Assembly: GCA_037501455.1 (NCBI GenBank)
Contig: CM074865.1
Span: 3,917,001 to 3,981,000, forward strand
Source: Lantana camara
Taxonomy: Eukaryota; Streptophyta; Magnoliopsida; Lamiales; Verbenaceae
Reading direction: 5' to 3'
Length of the DNA: 64,000 nt
Below are positions 23,083-34,027 of the stretch, piece after piece. Made by a program: the position numbers and the translations under genes. The first letter of the stretch is position 1; the number at the start of each line of letters is the position of its first letter. Below the pieces are notes generated by a model that saw only the letters and a list, made by a program, of their open reading frames with translations, did not search any database and was not told the origin of the DNA.

Positions 23083-24762
23083 ATGGCCGAGTCCGTAAGT
23101 ACCGCTACCTTCAAGGAATTTCAACAGCAAAACGACACAACTCTTAAGGAATTTCAGAAGCAGATAGATCTAGTGATGGCCTCCATGCAAACCTTGAATC
23201 AAACAGTGCAGCATGATATGGGTTTGCTGTTAGCAAAGGAGGATAAGACCCACACCCAACCTGAATCGTCGGTTATAACGCGACACGGGGAGTACGGGCA
23301 ACCCCACGCCGTAAATCCCGCCACCAAATTACGGCTGGACATGCCCAAGAGCGATGGAACGGATCCGTTAGGATGGTTGTTCCAAGCGCACGAGTATTTT
23401 ACGTTCTATGGAATCCCAGAAGAGTCACGCCTAGCAACGGTGGGATTGATGCTTGAAGGTCCCGCGCTTGATTGGTTTAGGTGGAGACAGCGAAGCCACC
23501 TATTGGAATCGTGGCAGGATTTCGTGGCAAAATTTAAGCTCCGTTTTGATCCCCTTAACTACGTGGATTACTTCGGTATGCTCTCTAAGGTTCAGCAGAC
23601 AGGGACGGTGCTAGAGTATCAAACAACATTCGAAAAAATTCTTGTGAACGTGACTGATGTGTCAGAGACCAACTTGCAGTCCTTATTTCACGCCGGTTTG
23701 AAGTCACATCTACGGCATGAAATAATCCTTCTCAAGCCGAATTCGTTGTCTGCATCGTTTGCCTTGGCAAGGGAGTTGGAGGCTAAACACCACGCCTGGA
23801 CCACGACCATCGCTCCACGTTCGGTTGGCACACATCCCTTACCAATACGTTCTGTCGCACCCGCCCGTGGCGCGCCCTCCAGCGCAGCGACAGCGGTGCC
23901 GTTGCTACCAAGTCCGAACCTCAAACAACAGGGATCGGTTATTCCTTCCCCAAGCCCACCTATTCGACGCTTGACTAGAGAAGAGAGGCTTGCTCGTGAC
24001 GCGAAGGGTCTTTGCTATAACTGTGATGAAAAATGGGTAAAATGGCATCCATGTGGGCGATATTTGCTGCTGATGGGAGATGAGGATGACGAGGAGTCTG
24101 AAACTGGGTTGGATAGTGAAGAAGCGGTAGTGACCGCGGATGTCTCTACATTACACAGCATGGCAGCAGGACAGACGCCACGTTCGTTGAGAATTTCGGG
24201 TATGATCGGAGCAATTGTGGTGGACGTGTTGATTGGCGGGGGGAGCACACATAACTTCATCCAACCGTCCGTTGTGGAAAAGCTGAATTTACCGGTGAAG
24301 ACGGTTCCTCCTTTTCGTGTTTATATGGGTAACGGAGCATCCTTATTATGTAAACAACAATGTGTTGGGATACAGCTACTCATGCAAGGCACGGTTTTTC
24401 CAGTGGACGTATTTGTGCTGCCAATTCACGGGCCTCAAGTGGCATTGGGTGTGCAGTGGCTGCGATTATTAGGCCGCGTGACGCACGATTACGCCAACTT
24501 AACTATGGAGTTCAATTGGAATGATCAGCTGGTTACTCTAAAGGGCGGGCCGATGGCACCCAAGGAAATTACATTGCACCATTTTTACACCTTGCAGGCA
24601 GCGGAAGCCATTACAGCCTGTTACGAGCTTACGGTTGTCACCCCAGCCGATATCTCGGGGGAGGATGGCACGCCGAAGGAATTACCGCCCGAGATTGCAG
24701 CCGTCATTGAGAAGTTTAAAGTGATCACCGGATACGGTTGTTTCCCGGTACCACACCAGTAA
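23083..24762 (+). pseudogene. Ty3/gypsy Gag plus inactive aspartic protease
   Basis: The 559-residue frame starts 20 bases after the primer site. It has a coiled N-terminus (FKEFQQQNDTTLKEFQKQID), the Gag core (LDMPKSDGTDPLGWLFQAHE near 85-105; GPALDWFRWRQRSH near 127-139), a zinc-knuckle-like motif CYNCDEKWVKWHPC (311-324) and a protease region. In the protease the usual LID(S/G)GSTHNF reads LIGGGSTHNF (383-392): the catalytic Asp at 385 is Gly (GGC at 24235). The frame ends 25 bases after pol begins in another phase. In such elements gag and pol are often one frame; here the join is damaged. Its role was capsid formation and polyprotein cleavage. It is now nonfunctional. Confidence 0.85.
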
Positions 24763-26711
24763 ATGTTCGCCCGTACAGATACCCACATTTCCAAAAGTCA
24801 GAGATTGAACGACTGGTGAGGGAGATGCTTGAACAAGGGCTCATTCGCCCAAGTCGGAGTCCGTTTTCGTCGCCGGTATTATTGGTAAAAAAAAAGGATA
24901 ATACTTACCGGTTTTGTGTGGACTATCGGGCATTGAATGCGGTTACGGTGCCGGATCATTTCCCAATTCCAACTGCTGACGAATTATTTGATGAATTGGG
25001 GTCAGCGAGGTTCTTTACGAAGCTTGATCAGATCCGTATGAATGACCGGGACATATACAAGACAGCATTCCGGACACATGAGGGGCATTATGAGTTTCGG
25101 GTGATGCCCTTTGGGCTGACTAATGCTCCGTCCACCTTTCAGGCGTGCATGAACAAGTTATTCGCAGCTTACCTTCGTAAATTTGTAATTGTATTCTTTG
25201 ATGACATACTCGTCTATAGCCCTTCTTTGAACGAGCATGTAACTCATTTGGAGGTAACCCTATCATTGTTAAAGGCTAATGATTTCTTTGTTAAGCTATC
25301 CAAATGTTATTTTGCCACTGCTTCAATTGAGTATTTAGGGCACATCATTACTGAAGGTTTCCTGAAAGTAGACGAGAACAAAGTGGCTGCAATGGTTAGT
25401 TGGCCGATGCCCAAGAATGTGAAGCAACTTAGGGGTTTTTTGGGTCTCACCGGCTACTATCGGCGGTTTATTAGCCAATATTCCCACTTGGTGGCGCCCC
25501 TGACTGAATTATTAAAGAAAGAGGGGTTTGTGTGGGCTGAAGCGGCAACCTTAGCCTTTGAAAGCTTAAAAAAGGCGATGAGTTCAGCGCCTATCTTGAG
25601 ACTGCCAGATTTCGGTGCCACCTTTGTCATGGAGACGGATGCTTCAGCTACCGGAATTGGGGCGGTGTTAATGCAGTTTGGACAGCCCATTGCCTACTTC
25701 AGTAAGAAGTTGGGACCCCGTCGGTTGGCCGCCTCAACTTATCACAAAGAACTGTACGCGATTGTGGAAGCGGTCCAGAAATGGCGCCAGTATTTGTTAG
25801 GAAGGGAGTTTGTGATTCGAACAGATCAGAGAAGTTTAAGGGAGCTATTGCAGCAAGTCATTCAAACACCGGACCAACACGTCCGGAAGTTGCTAGGATT
25901 CCGATTCCGAATCGAATATAAGCCGGGGTCCACGAATGTGGTGGCGGATGCGCTATCACGTCGAGACGAGGAACCGACCTTGGGGAGCTGTTTCACGTTG
26001 ATGTCAGGAACAACGTCGAATATTATGGAGCTCATAAGGAAAGAGAACAAAAGCCAACCGGACTTGCAGCAGTATCACTTTGCCCAGGCCAAGGGGACTT
26101 TACCGACCCCATTTGCAGTTCGCGATGGAATGGTGTTCTATGGGCACAGGCTTTGTATTGGCAAGGAATCTAACTTGCGAGAGAGGCTCATACGCGAGTA
26201 CCATGATTCCGCGTCAGGAGGTCACGCGGGTGTACATCGGACGTTCCATCGGCTTTCTTCGGTATTCTTTTGGCCGGGAATGAGGTCTGATGTTCGGACA
26301 TATATCGCAGCTTGTTTGGCTTGTCAAACTACGAAGTTTTCAACGTCTCCTCCGTCAGGTTTATTGCAGCCCTTACCGATTCCTATGCGGGTTTGGGAAG
26401 ACGTGAGTATGGATTTTATAACTGGCCTACCGTTATCGAGGGGGTTTTCGGTGATTATGGTGGTGGTTGATCGCTTAAGCAAGTATGCACACTTCGGTGC
26501 GCTTCCGGGGGACTTTGATGCGCATCGCTGGGCGAATTTGTTTGTAGATATGGTGGTAAAACTTCATGATATCCCGCTGTCCATTATCTCTGATCGGGAT
26601 CCCGTGTTTACTAGTAAGTTCTGGAGGGAGATTCATGCTTTGAGTGGCACCACTCTTAAGCATAGTTCGGCTTTTCATCCTCAAACGGGTGGGCATAATC
26701 CTTATCAATAG
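24738..26711 (+). pseudogene. Ty3/gypsy Pol: RT, RNase H, truncated integrase
   Basis: The 657-residue frame contains RT ([20 protein letters not shown] at 41-60, [18 protein letters not shown] near 118-134, FFDDILVYS at 153-161), RNase H ([16 protein letters not shown]) and integrase with its HHCC zinc finger (GGHAGVH...CLACQ). The first two integrase acidic residues are present (MDFITG, SDRDP). The third (Glu) is lost to the truncation. After the motif-A Asp (KLD, residue 97) the next residues are QIRM: the six residues usually found between (LRSGYH-like) are missing, an in-frame 18-base deletion near 25028. The stop codon TAG is supplied by the flanking target duplication. It cannot encode a working enzyme set. 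Confidence 0.88.
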
Positions 26712-26712
26712 T

Positions 26713-28492
26713 GAAAAATATTTATTCAATATGTTCAATGTTATATTAATAGGGAATAGAAATACGTAACATTATATTCATTGATATTGGGAAGCACTAC
26801 GAAAATGATTTTATTTTCAATAAAACTTACATAATAGAGAATCTAACGGTGAAGGAAATAAATAGAAATGACCTAAATGTCAAATCTGCAAATTGAATTG
26901 GTTCTCCGAGCAACAACATTTGTCCACGACGCCAACGAAAAGCTCATCTACAAACAGATCACATGCAAGTTTACAAAATTTAATGAAATTATAACCAGTT
27001 TTGATGAAAATTAATTGATTGTTAATTTTATATTAGTTTTAATTACTAAAAAATTTTAATTTTTTCTTAAAGATTATGAAAAAATATATCTAACACAGGG
27101 AAATTACAAATGTAATTGGATTTGAGAAAAAAGTGGAACAAACATTTCAATTTTGGAGAAATATCAAAAGCTCATGCTACGAAAGAGAAGTGATAATTAT
27201 GAATGATGAGTAAGGAAATAACTAGACATTTACAATTTATGATACAATTATTATTAATTTAAATTTTTTATTTCGTTGAAGGTTAGATACTATCACAATT
27301 AATTTTTGGGATGACCTAGCAATGGAAGAATGCCGATGATTACAAGAAATGGAAAATAAGAGAGTAATTACGGGAATCTCAAGGTTAAAGAAGCAAATAT
27401 ACCGAGGTATGATATAAAAACACACACAAAGAAACAAGAAAAACATGTAACGAATGTATTTTATAAACGAAATGGATCAAGCAATAAAAACAAATGCTTT
27501 ACAAGGTGAGCAAAAATTAAAGGCAACTTCTACAACGACAATACTCTTCAATCCAATTTGTGCGCAGGCAAACAAGCTCGATACATTTTGAGTTTAACTT
27601 CTTTTAATATAATAAAATAAATAGATTGTACAAAATGATTTTAATAATTTAATATTATTAAAATTACAAAAAAAAAAAAAGAAAGGATTTTACTAATTGT
27701 ACCCATGATGTTAAGAAACAAATTAAAATGGAGGAATTATGGATGACCATGAAAATGAAGAGCACCATTGAAACAACCCTTACGGGAGCAATTCATAATC
27801 ATCCAAAGTTACAATATGTAATCTAGACGAAAAATATAAACATAGCAGATGACAGTGAATGAGCAACAATCACACTATGAAGAAGTTGTTAAGACGTACA
27901 TCGGATGTCCGGTAACTTAATATATGAAAACAATGAGTGAGATAAGAGAAACAATCAAATTGAAAATTAGAAAAGACAACAAAATGTTAATATGGTGTAA
28001 AAATTTGTGGAATCAATAATCATCACTTCATTACAAGGCTTTGACAACAACAACAAAGAGACAGTACAAATTTCTTTTCAAGTTGGGCAAATGCGAAAAT
28101 ACAAAATGAGATTTTATCCGTCGTAGAAGAAACTTTTGAAGATATGACAGGAAAAATGGCAAATACTACGAAAAAATTGGAAGAACACAAAAGAGAAAAA
28201 AAGAACAAATAACAAGAACAAGACAAAGGAAACAAAACAAGGGGAGATAAGAAAGCAAAGTCAGGCAATAATAGGCATATAGAAAACGAAACCAAAGACA
28301 ACGAGAGGCAAAGAAAGAAAGGAAAAAGCAAACAAGATAACATATATTGTTAGAGAAGAAAAAGGCAATAAGCTCAACAAGGAGATACAAATACTAGATG
28401 AGGATGAAAAGATGGAAGGAAATTACAAAAGTCTGGCAACATTTCTCAAGGAAAAAAAACCCAAAGGAAAACAAGGAAAAGCATGGCAAAAC
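26713..28492. other. AT-rich spacer, purine-rich on + strand, no gene
   Basis: The stretch holds the second copy of a dispersed repeat (27035-27290) and a long A/G-rich region (about 28100-28490). Minus-strand open frames there (28023-28390) are Leu/Ser/Phe-rich products of the purine bias, not genes. Confidence 0.5.
27035..27290 (+). repeat. Dispersed direct repeat, copy 2
   Basis: Partner of 20345-20593; see that entry for the shared landmarks. Confidence 0.6.
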
Positions 28493-28640
28493 GGGTGGTC
28501 ACAGTTAACTCCCTAGAGGTTTCCCAAATTTTAGTTTGCTCCCTCCTTTGAAAATTCTCCTCACTTACTCCCCAATCCACTTTGCTAATTTTGGTCTACT
28601 CCCCAAGCACCTAAAATGACGTTCCTACCCTCAATTTATC
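28493..28640 (+). repeat. Left terminal inverted repeat of the 9.1-kb MULE
   Basis: Pairs with 37430-37566. Conserved blocks are repeated ACTCCCC pyrimidine motifs. The inner edge is approximate. Confidence 0.75.
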
Positions 28641-29007
28641 ATCTTCCATCTTCAACCAACAAATCCATCTTCCACAATTATTGTCTGAAAGCAAGAGGAA
28701 AAATTTTGTTACCCAACTCTGCTGGCGGTGCCCCAAATTGCCGACGACGGTCTTCTATTTCGGAAGGCTCCCATCTTTTTCTTTCTTTTTCTTCCAATTA
28801 CATTGCGCCATTACCGCCGCAACCCATTTCGCGCACGAGATGGGAAAGACGATATTGAAGTAAATCGGATCCGGAAACTCTCGTCGACGTACTACAGGTC
28901 TGGGTCTTCAATCTCGTCGTCTGTAATTTCAGTAATTTCATTAATTTTTACTATTTCTTAGCTCAATTTCGTTGTTTAATTTTTTGAGCAAGGTTTCAGA
29001 TTTAGCA

Positions 29008-31412
29008 ATGTCTAGCTCACATGAAGAGGGTAATTGTAGCACACCTGTGCGTCTCCTGGGTGGTGTTCGCTATAATCATGAAATGCATGTTTTCTCAATT
29101 GGGGGTGAATTCGATTTGATGAAATTAAAGACCATTGTTGCTAGGTATTGGCCTGGGATAAATTTGAGCGAATTAAGATTATCATACGTTGCTCCTCATG
29201 CCAAGGATCATGAAGTTAGGTTATTGAATGATGAGGATGTTGATAATATGATTAAACTTCATAGAACGTTCAATTTGACATACGCGGACCTTATAGCGAC
29301 TGATAGGGATGATATTGAGCACATGGGATCGAGTAGCTTCAGGTAATTCAATAATGAATTATTGTCCTTCGTATTCTGTTGCAGCTTTATTCTATTTGAA
29401 CGTTTTCTTTGTCAGCCTTGTTAGGCACGGAACGGAGGATGCGGGATTGACACTAACTAATCATTCTGATGCTATGCAATCAAACTCCCTGAATTCATGG
29501 AGTATGTGCATAAATGGGGTAGGACAAGTGTTCAAAGATGCGGCTGACTTTCGAGTAAAAGTGAAAAATTACTCCGTTGCTATACATCGGTCATTCAAGT
29601 ACATTAAAAATGATAGTTCGAAGATCATAGTGGTGTGTGTTGACAGTACTTGTAAGTGGCGTATCTATGCATCATATACTAAGAAAGACTTACAGTTTGC
29701 CACACGAAAATGCACCTTGCAGCACACGTGTCCAGAGGGTATTCTGCAGACGAAAGGACATCCTAGAGCTGATGCAAATTGGGTTGCAAACATTGTGAGA
29801 GAGAAGGTCAGAAGTTGTCATAAGTATTCTCCTAAAGAAATGAAAGGTGACCTCCAGAGGGAATTTTCGGTTGATGTTCCTTACAATCGGGTGTGGAAGG
29901 GTAAAGAAATAGCGTTGCATGATATCCATGGATATGATGGTGCATCGTATGATAGAGTGAGATGGTATTGTGAGGCTGTTAAAAATACAAATCCTGGGAG
30001 TTTTGCCGATTATGAGGTGGATACAGATACTCAGAAATTTGCGAGGATTTTTCTTTGCTTTCATTCATGTTTGGTTGGTTTTGTTAGAGGATGTAGGAAG
30101 CTGGTTTTTCTGGATGGGACACACATTAAGAACAACTTCAAAGGTTGTCTTTTGTCTGCTGTATCGAAGGATGGCAACGATGGTTTGTTCACCCTAGCAT
30201 ATGCGGTTGTAAGTGCTGAAAATGATGCAAATTGGGAATGGTTTTGTAGGAAACTGTATAAAGCATTAGCTAGTCAAACGCGAGGCCTAATCGATTTTAG
30301 GCCATATACGTTTTTTTTCGATAGACATTCAGGTTTACGGAAGGCTATCCCGACGGTGTTTCCTGGCAGCAACCATGCGTATTGCCTGAGGCATTTGGTG
30401 GACAATTTCCGGACTCAGGTATGCAACTTCATATTTAATTCAGTGAGTGATATGTAAAACCAAGTAGCTAATTGTACATATAAAGTACTTGTTGAACACT
30501 ATTTAGGTACTCAGGTATGCGGCTTCATATTTTATTCTTTCTTATGTATTATTTATTTTATTTTTTTTCATGTAGATTCTGAGATTCTATCCTTACCGGA
30601 ACAAAAAACATTGGGAAGCAATGTTTCAGAAAGCCGCATATACTACTTCGTTCATTGAATATCAGAGATACGTAGATGAGATTGTAAAAGTAATGCCTCG
30701 CGCACAAGAGTTCATTTTACAGTCAGAGCCACAGAATTGGGCAAACTCCCTCTTTTCGGGTGAACGTTTTGGTGTCATAAATAACAATGTTGCCGAGTCT
30801 TGGAACTCGTGGGTGAGTAATGCAAGGTTTCTTCCGATGTTAGGTATGGTTGACCAAATACGGATACAAATAATGACCATGATGAAGGAAAGGCGCGATC
30901 TTGGAGAAAAATACAACATCGATCTTTTATGTCCTCAACCGGAGGAGTTGCTGAAGCGGAATTATGGCGAGGGTCGCAAAATGACCCTAAATCGATCAAG
31001 CCCATTTCTGTTTGAAGTTACCGAGGGTAAGTCAACTTATGCCGTGAATTTGGAAACAAGAACGTGTACTTGTAAACAGTGGCAGGTATTTAGAATTGCA
31101 TTTAAGCATGCGTGTGCTTGTATTGAGGACAAAGGACTGTCGTTGTATGACTTTTGTGACGAAGCTTATTCTGTTGCGATGTACAGAGAAGCGTACCGGT
31201 TGCCAATCTACCCCATACCAACAGGTGAAGAGATGGTTGTGGTGGAAAATGAGATGGACCAATTCGTTTTCCACCCGATGTGAGGGTTCAACCAGGACGT
31301 AGAAGGCAAAAGAGAATACCATCCCAAGTTGTCAAAAGAGATCTTACATGCTCACGGTGCAAGCAAAAGGGTCATAATCGGCGTAGCTGCAAACAACCCC
31401 TTGAATCGTAAT
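29008..31412 (+). pseudogene. MULE transposase (mudrA-like), 3' frame damaged
   Basis: Three exons: 29008-29342, 29416-30418, and 30576 onward. Introns have GT/AG ends, and joining them restores YCLRHLVDNFRTQ-ILRFYPYRNKK. Order: a PB1-like N-terminus (VFSIGGEFDLMKLKTIVARY), a MuDR DNA-binding region (CKWRIYA...CTLQHTC), the MULE catalytic domain (LVFLDGTHIKNN, Asp at 30113; FFFDRHSGLRKAI, Asp at 30320; WEWFCRKL), and a SWIM finger CTCKQW...FKHACAC. The usual third SWIM ligand Cys is Phe. The frame stops at 31281-31283 just after VFHPM. One base out of phase, the sequence continues to a CCHC knuckle CSRCKQKGHNRRSC and a stop at about 31410. A one-base indel in a T run therefore detaches the knuckle. 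Confidence 0.82.
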
Positions 31413-31484
31413 TTTAAATGTCCTACAAAATATATCAGTTTGGGTGCTTTATGATTAATCTATGTAATTTGGTTGTTTCGTACC

Positions 31485-33913
31485 TGATACTTTGCAGGAA
31501 TGTATACCACCTATGGGTAATTAGATACATCGTTTGGCCCTTTATATACCACATTTTGCGATTTTCATACATGGTACTTTTCATGAATGTATACCACATA
31601 TTGGCAATTGGATACATCATTTGGCCCTTTATATACCACATATTGCGATTTTCATTACCACATATGTGCAATTAGATACATCATTTGACCCTTTATATAC
31701 CACATATTGCTCTATTCATACCTGATACTTTGCATGAATGTATACCACATATGGGCAATTAGATACATCGTTTGGCCCTTTATATACCACATTTTGCGAT
31801 TTTCATACATGGTACTTTTCATGAATGTATACCACATATTGGCAATTGGATACATCATTTGGCCCTTTATATACCACATATTGCGATTTTCATTACCACA
31901 TATGTGCAATTAGATACATCATTTGGCCCTTTATATACCACATATTGCTCTATTCATACCTGATACTTTGCATGAATGTATACCACATATGGGCAATTAG
32001 ATACATCGTTTGGCCCTTTATATACCACATTTTGCGATTTTCATACATGGTACTTTTCATGAATGTATACCACATATTGGCAATTGGATACATCATTTGG
32101 CCCTTTATATACCACATATTGCGATTTTCATACCTGATACTTTGCATGAATGTATACCACATATGGGCAATTAGATACATCGTTTGGCCCTTTATATACC
32201 ACATATTGCGATTTTTATACGACCTGACGAAATTTTTGTCATTGCAACAAAGGATACGTATAAATAATGAATTGGTACAAATGATATGTTGTGTGATACA
32301 ATAATAAACGCATATGTGATCAATATACAAAGTGAGATTGATTAATTAAAGCTCTTGGGACATTATACCACATCATATGGACCAAAAGAACATATATGTT
32401 GTGTGACAATGTACCAAGTGGTACACAAATGCTGGCATGTGATCTTGTACTACCCAAAATGGTATTATGTCTTCTTACTCTACCAATAATGATCAATAAT
32501 AGGCTTGAATGTTGGCCCTTTATATACCACATATTCCGGTATTCATACATCGTTCTTTTCGTGAATGTATACCACATATGGGCAATTAGATACATCATTT
32601 ACCCCTTTATATACCACATATTCCGATTTTCATACATGTTACTTTTCATGAATGTATACCACATATGGGCAATTAGATACATCGTTTGGCCCTTTATATA
32701 CCACATTTTGCGATTTTCATACATGGTACTTTTCATGAATGTATACCACATATTGGCAATTAGATACATCGTTTGGCCCTTTATATACCACATATTGCGA
32801 TTTTTATACGACCTGACGAAATTTTTGTCATTGCAACAAAGGATACGTATAAATAATGAATTGGTACAAATGATATGTTGTGTGATACAATAATAAACGC
32901 ATATGTGATCAATATACAAAGTGAGATTGATTAATTAAAGCTCTTGGGACATTATACCACATCATATGGACCAAAAGAACATATATGTTGTGTGACAATG
33001 TACCAAGTGGTACACAAATGCTGGCATGTGATCTTGTACTACCCAAAATGGTATTATGTCTTCTTACTCTACCAATAATGATCAATAATAGGCTTGAATG
33101 TTGGCCCTTTATATACCACATATTCCGGTATTCATACATCGTTCTTTTCGTGAATGTATACCACATATGGGCAATTAGATACATCATTTACCCCTTTATA
33201 TACCACATATTCCGATTTTCATACATGTTACTTTTCATGAATGTATACCACATATGGGCAATTAGATACATCGTTTGGCCCTTTATATACCACATATTGC
33301 GATTTTCATACATGGTACTTTTCATGAATGTATACCACATATTGGCAATTGGATACATCATTTGGCCCTTTATATACCACATATTGCGATTTTCATACCT
33401 GATACTTTGCATGAATGTATACCACATATGGGCAATTAGATACATCATTTACCCCTTTATATACCACATATTTCGATTTTCATACATGTTACTTTTCATG
33501 AATGTATACCACATATGGGCAATTAGATACATCATTTACCCCTTTATATACCACATATTTCGATTTTCATACATGTTACTTTTCATGAATGTATACCACA
33601 TATGGGCAATTAGATACATCATTTACCCTTTTATATACCACATATTCCGGTATTCATACATCGTTCTTTTCGTGAATGTATACCACATATGGGCAATTAG
33701 ATACATCATTTACCCTTTTATATACCACATATTCCGGTATTCATACATCGTTCTTTTCGTGAATGTATACCACATATGGGCAGTTAGATACATCATTTAC
33801 CCCTTTATATACCACATATTCCGATTTTCATACATGTTACTTTTCATGAATGTATACCACATATGGGCAATTAGATACATCATTTACCCTTTTATATACC
33901 ACATATTCCGGCA
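31485..33913. repeat. 87-bp satellite array with a 589-bp higher-order duplication
   Basis: About 21 units of 87 bp run head to tail. Each unit carries TATACCACATAT twice: once before GGGCAATTAGATACATC and once before TGCGATTTTCATACATG. The unit is thus itself a diverged dimer of about 42 + 45 bp. Two blocks of about 290 bp of non-satellite sequence interrupt the array (from 32221 and from 32810, offset exactly 589). They are near-identical, so a larger unit was duplicated. The array fills the space between the 3' ends of the transposase and ULP-like genes. No stop codon falls in frame because 87 is divisible by three. Confidence 0.9.
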
Positions 33914-34027
33914 ATTAGACAACATAATGTTTAAGGGCACAACCCAAAAAAATTACAGCCCATCACAACAACATACCAAAAAAAAGTACAAACTATCCAA
34001 CAACATACCAAATGTTTCCTACACAAA

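Larger units (their letters stand above)
22662..26707 (+). mobile_element. Ty3/gypsy element with 3' end deleted
   Basis: The element is bounded by an exact 5-bp target duplication, ATAGT (22657-22661 and 26708-26712). It has a complete 5' LTR (22662-23062, TGATA...TATCA), a primer-site region from 23065, gag-protease and then pol in another frame. On the right, pol breaks off inside integrase at HPQTGG and the DNA continues directly with ATAATCCTTATCA, the last 13 bases of the LTR. About one third of pol plus nearly the whole 3' LTR are missing. No polypurine tract remains. It is a defective copy nested in the candidate Helitron. Confidence 0.9.

Noticed and set aside
28023..28390. Minus-strand Leu/Phe/Cys-rich frames
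   Set aside because: They arise from a long purine-rich tract on the plus strand; composition alone explains them.
31485..33913. Regularly spaced repeats resembling a CRISPR array
   Set aside because: Units are head-to-tail without unique spacers, in a plant transposon; it is a satellite.
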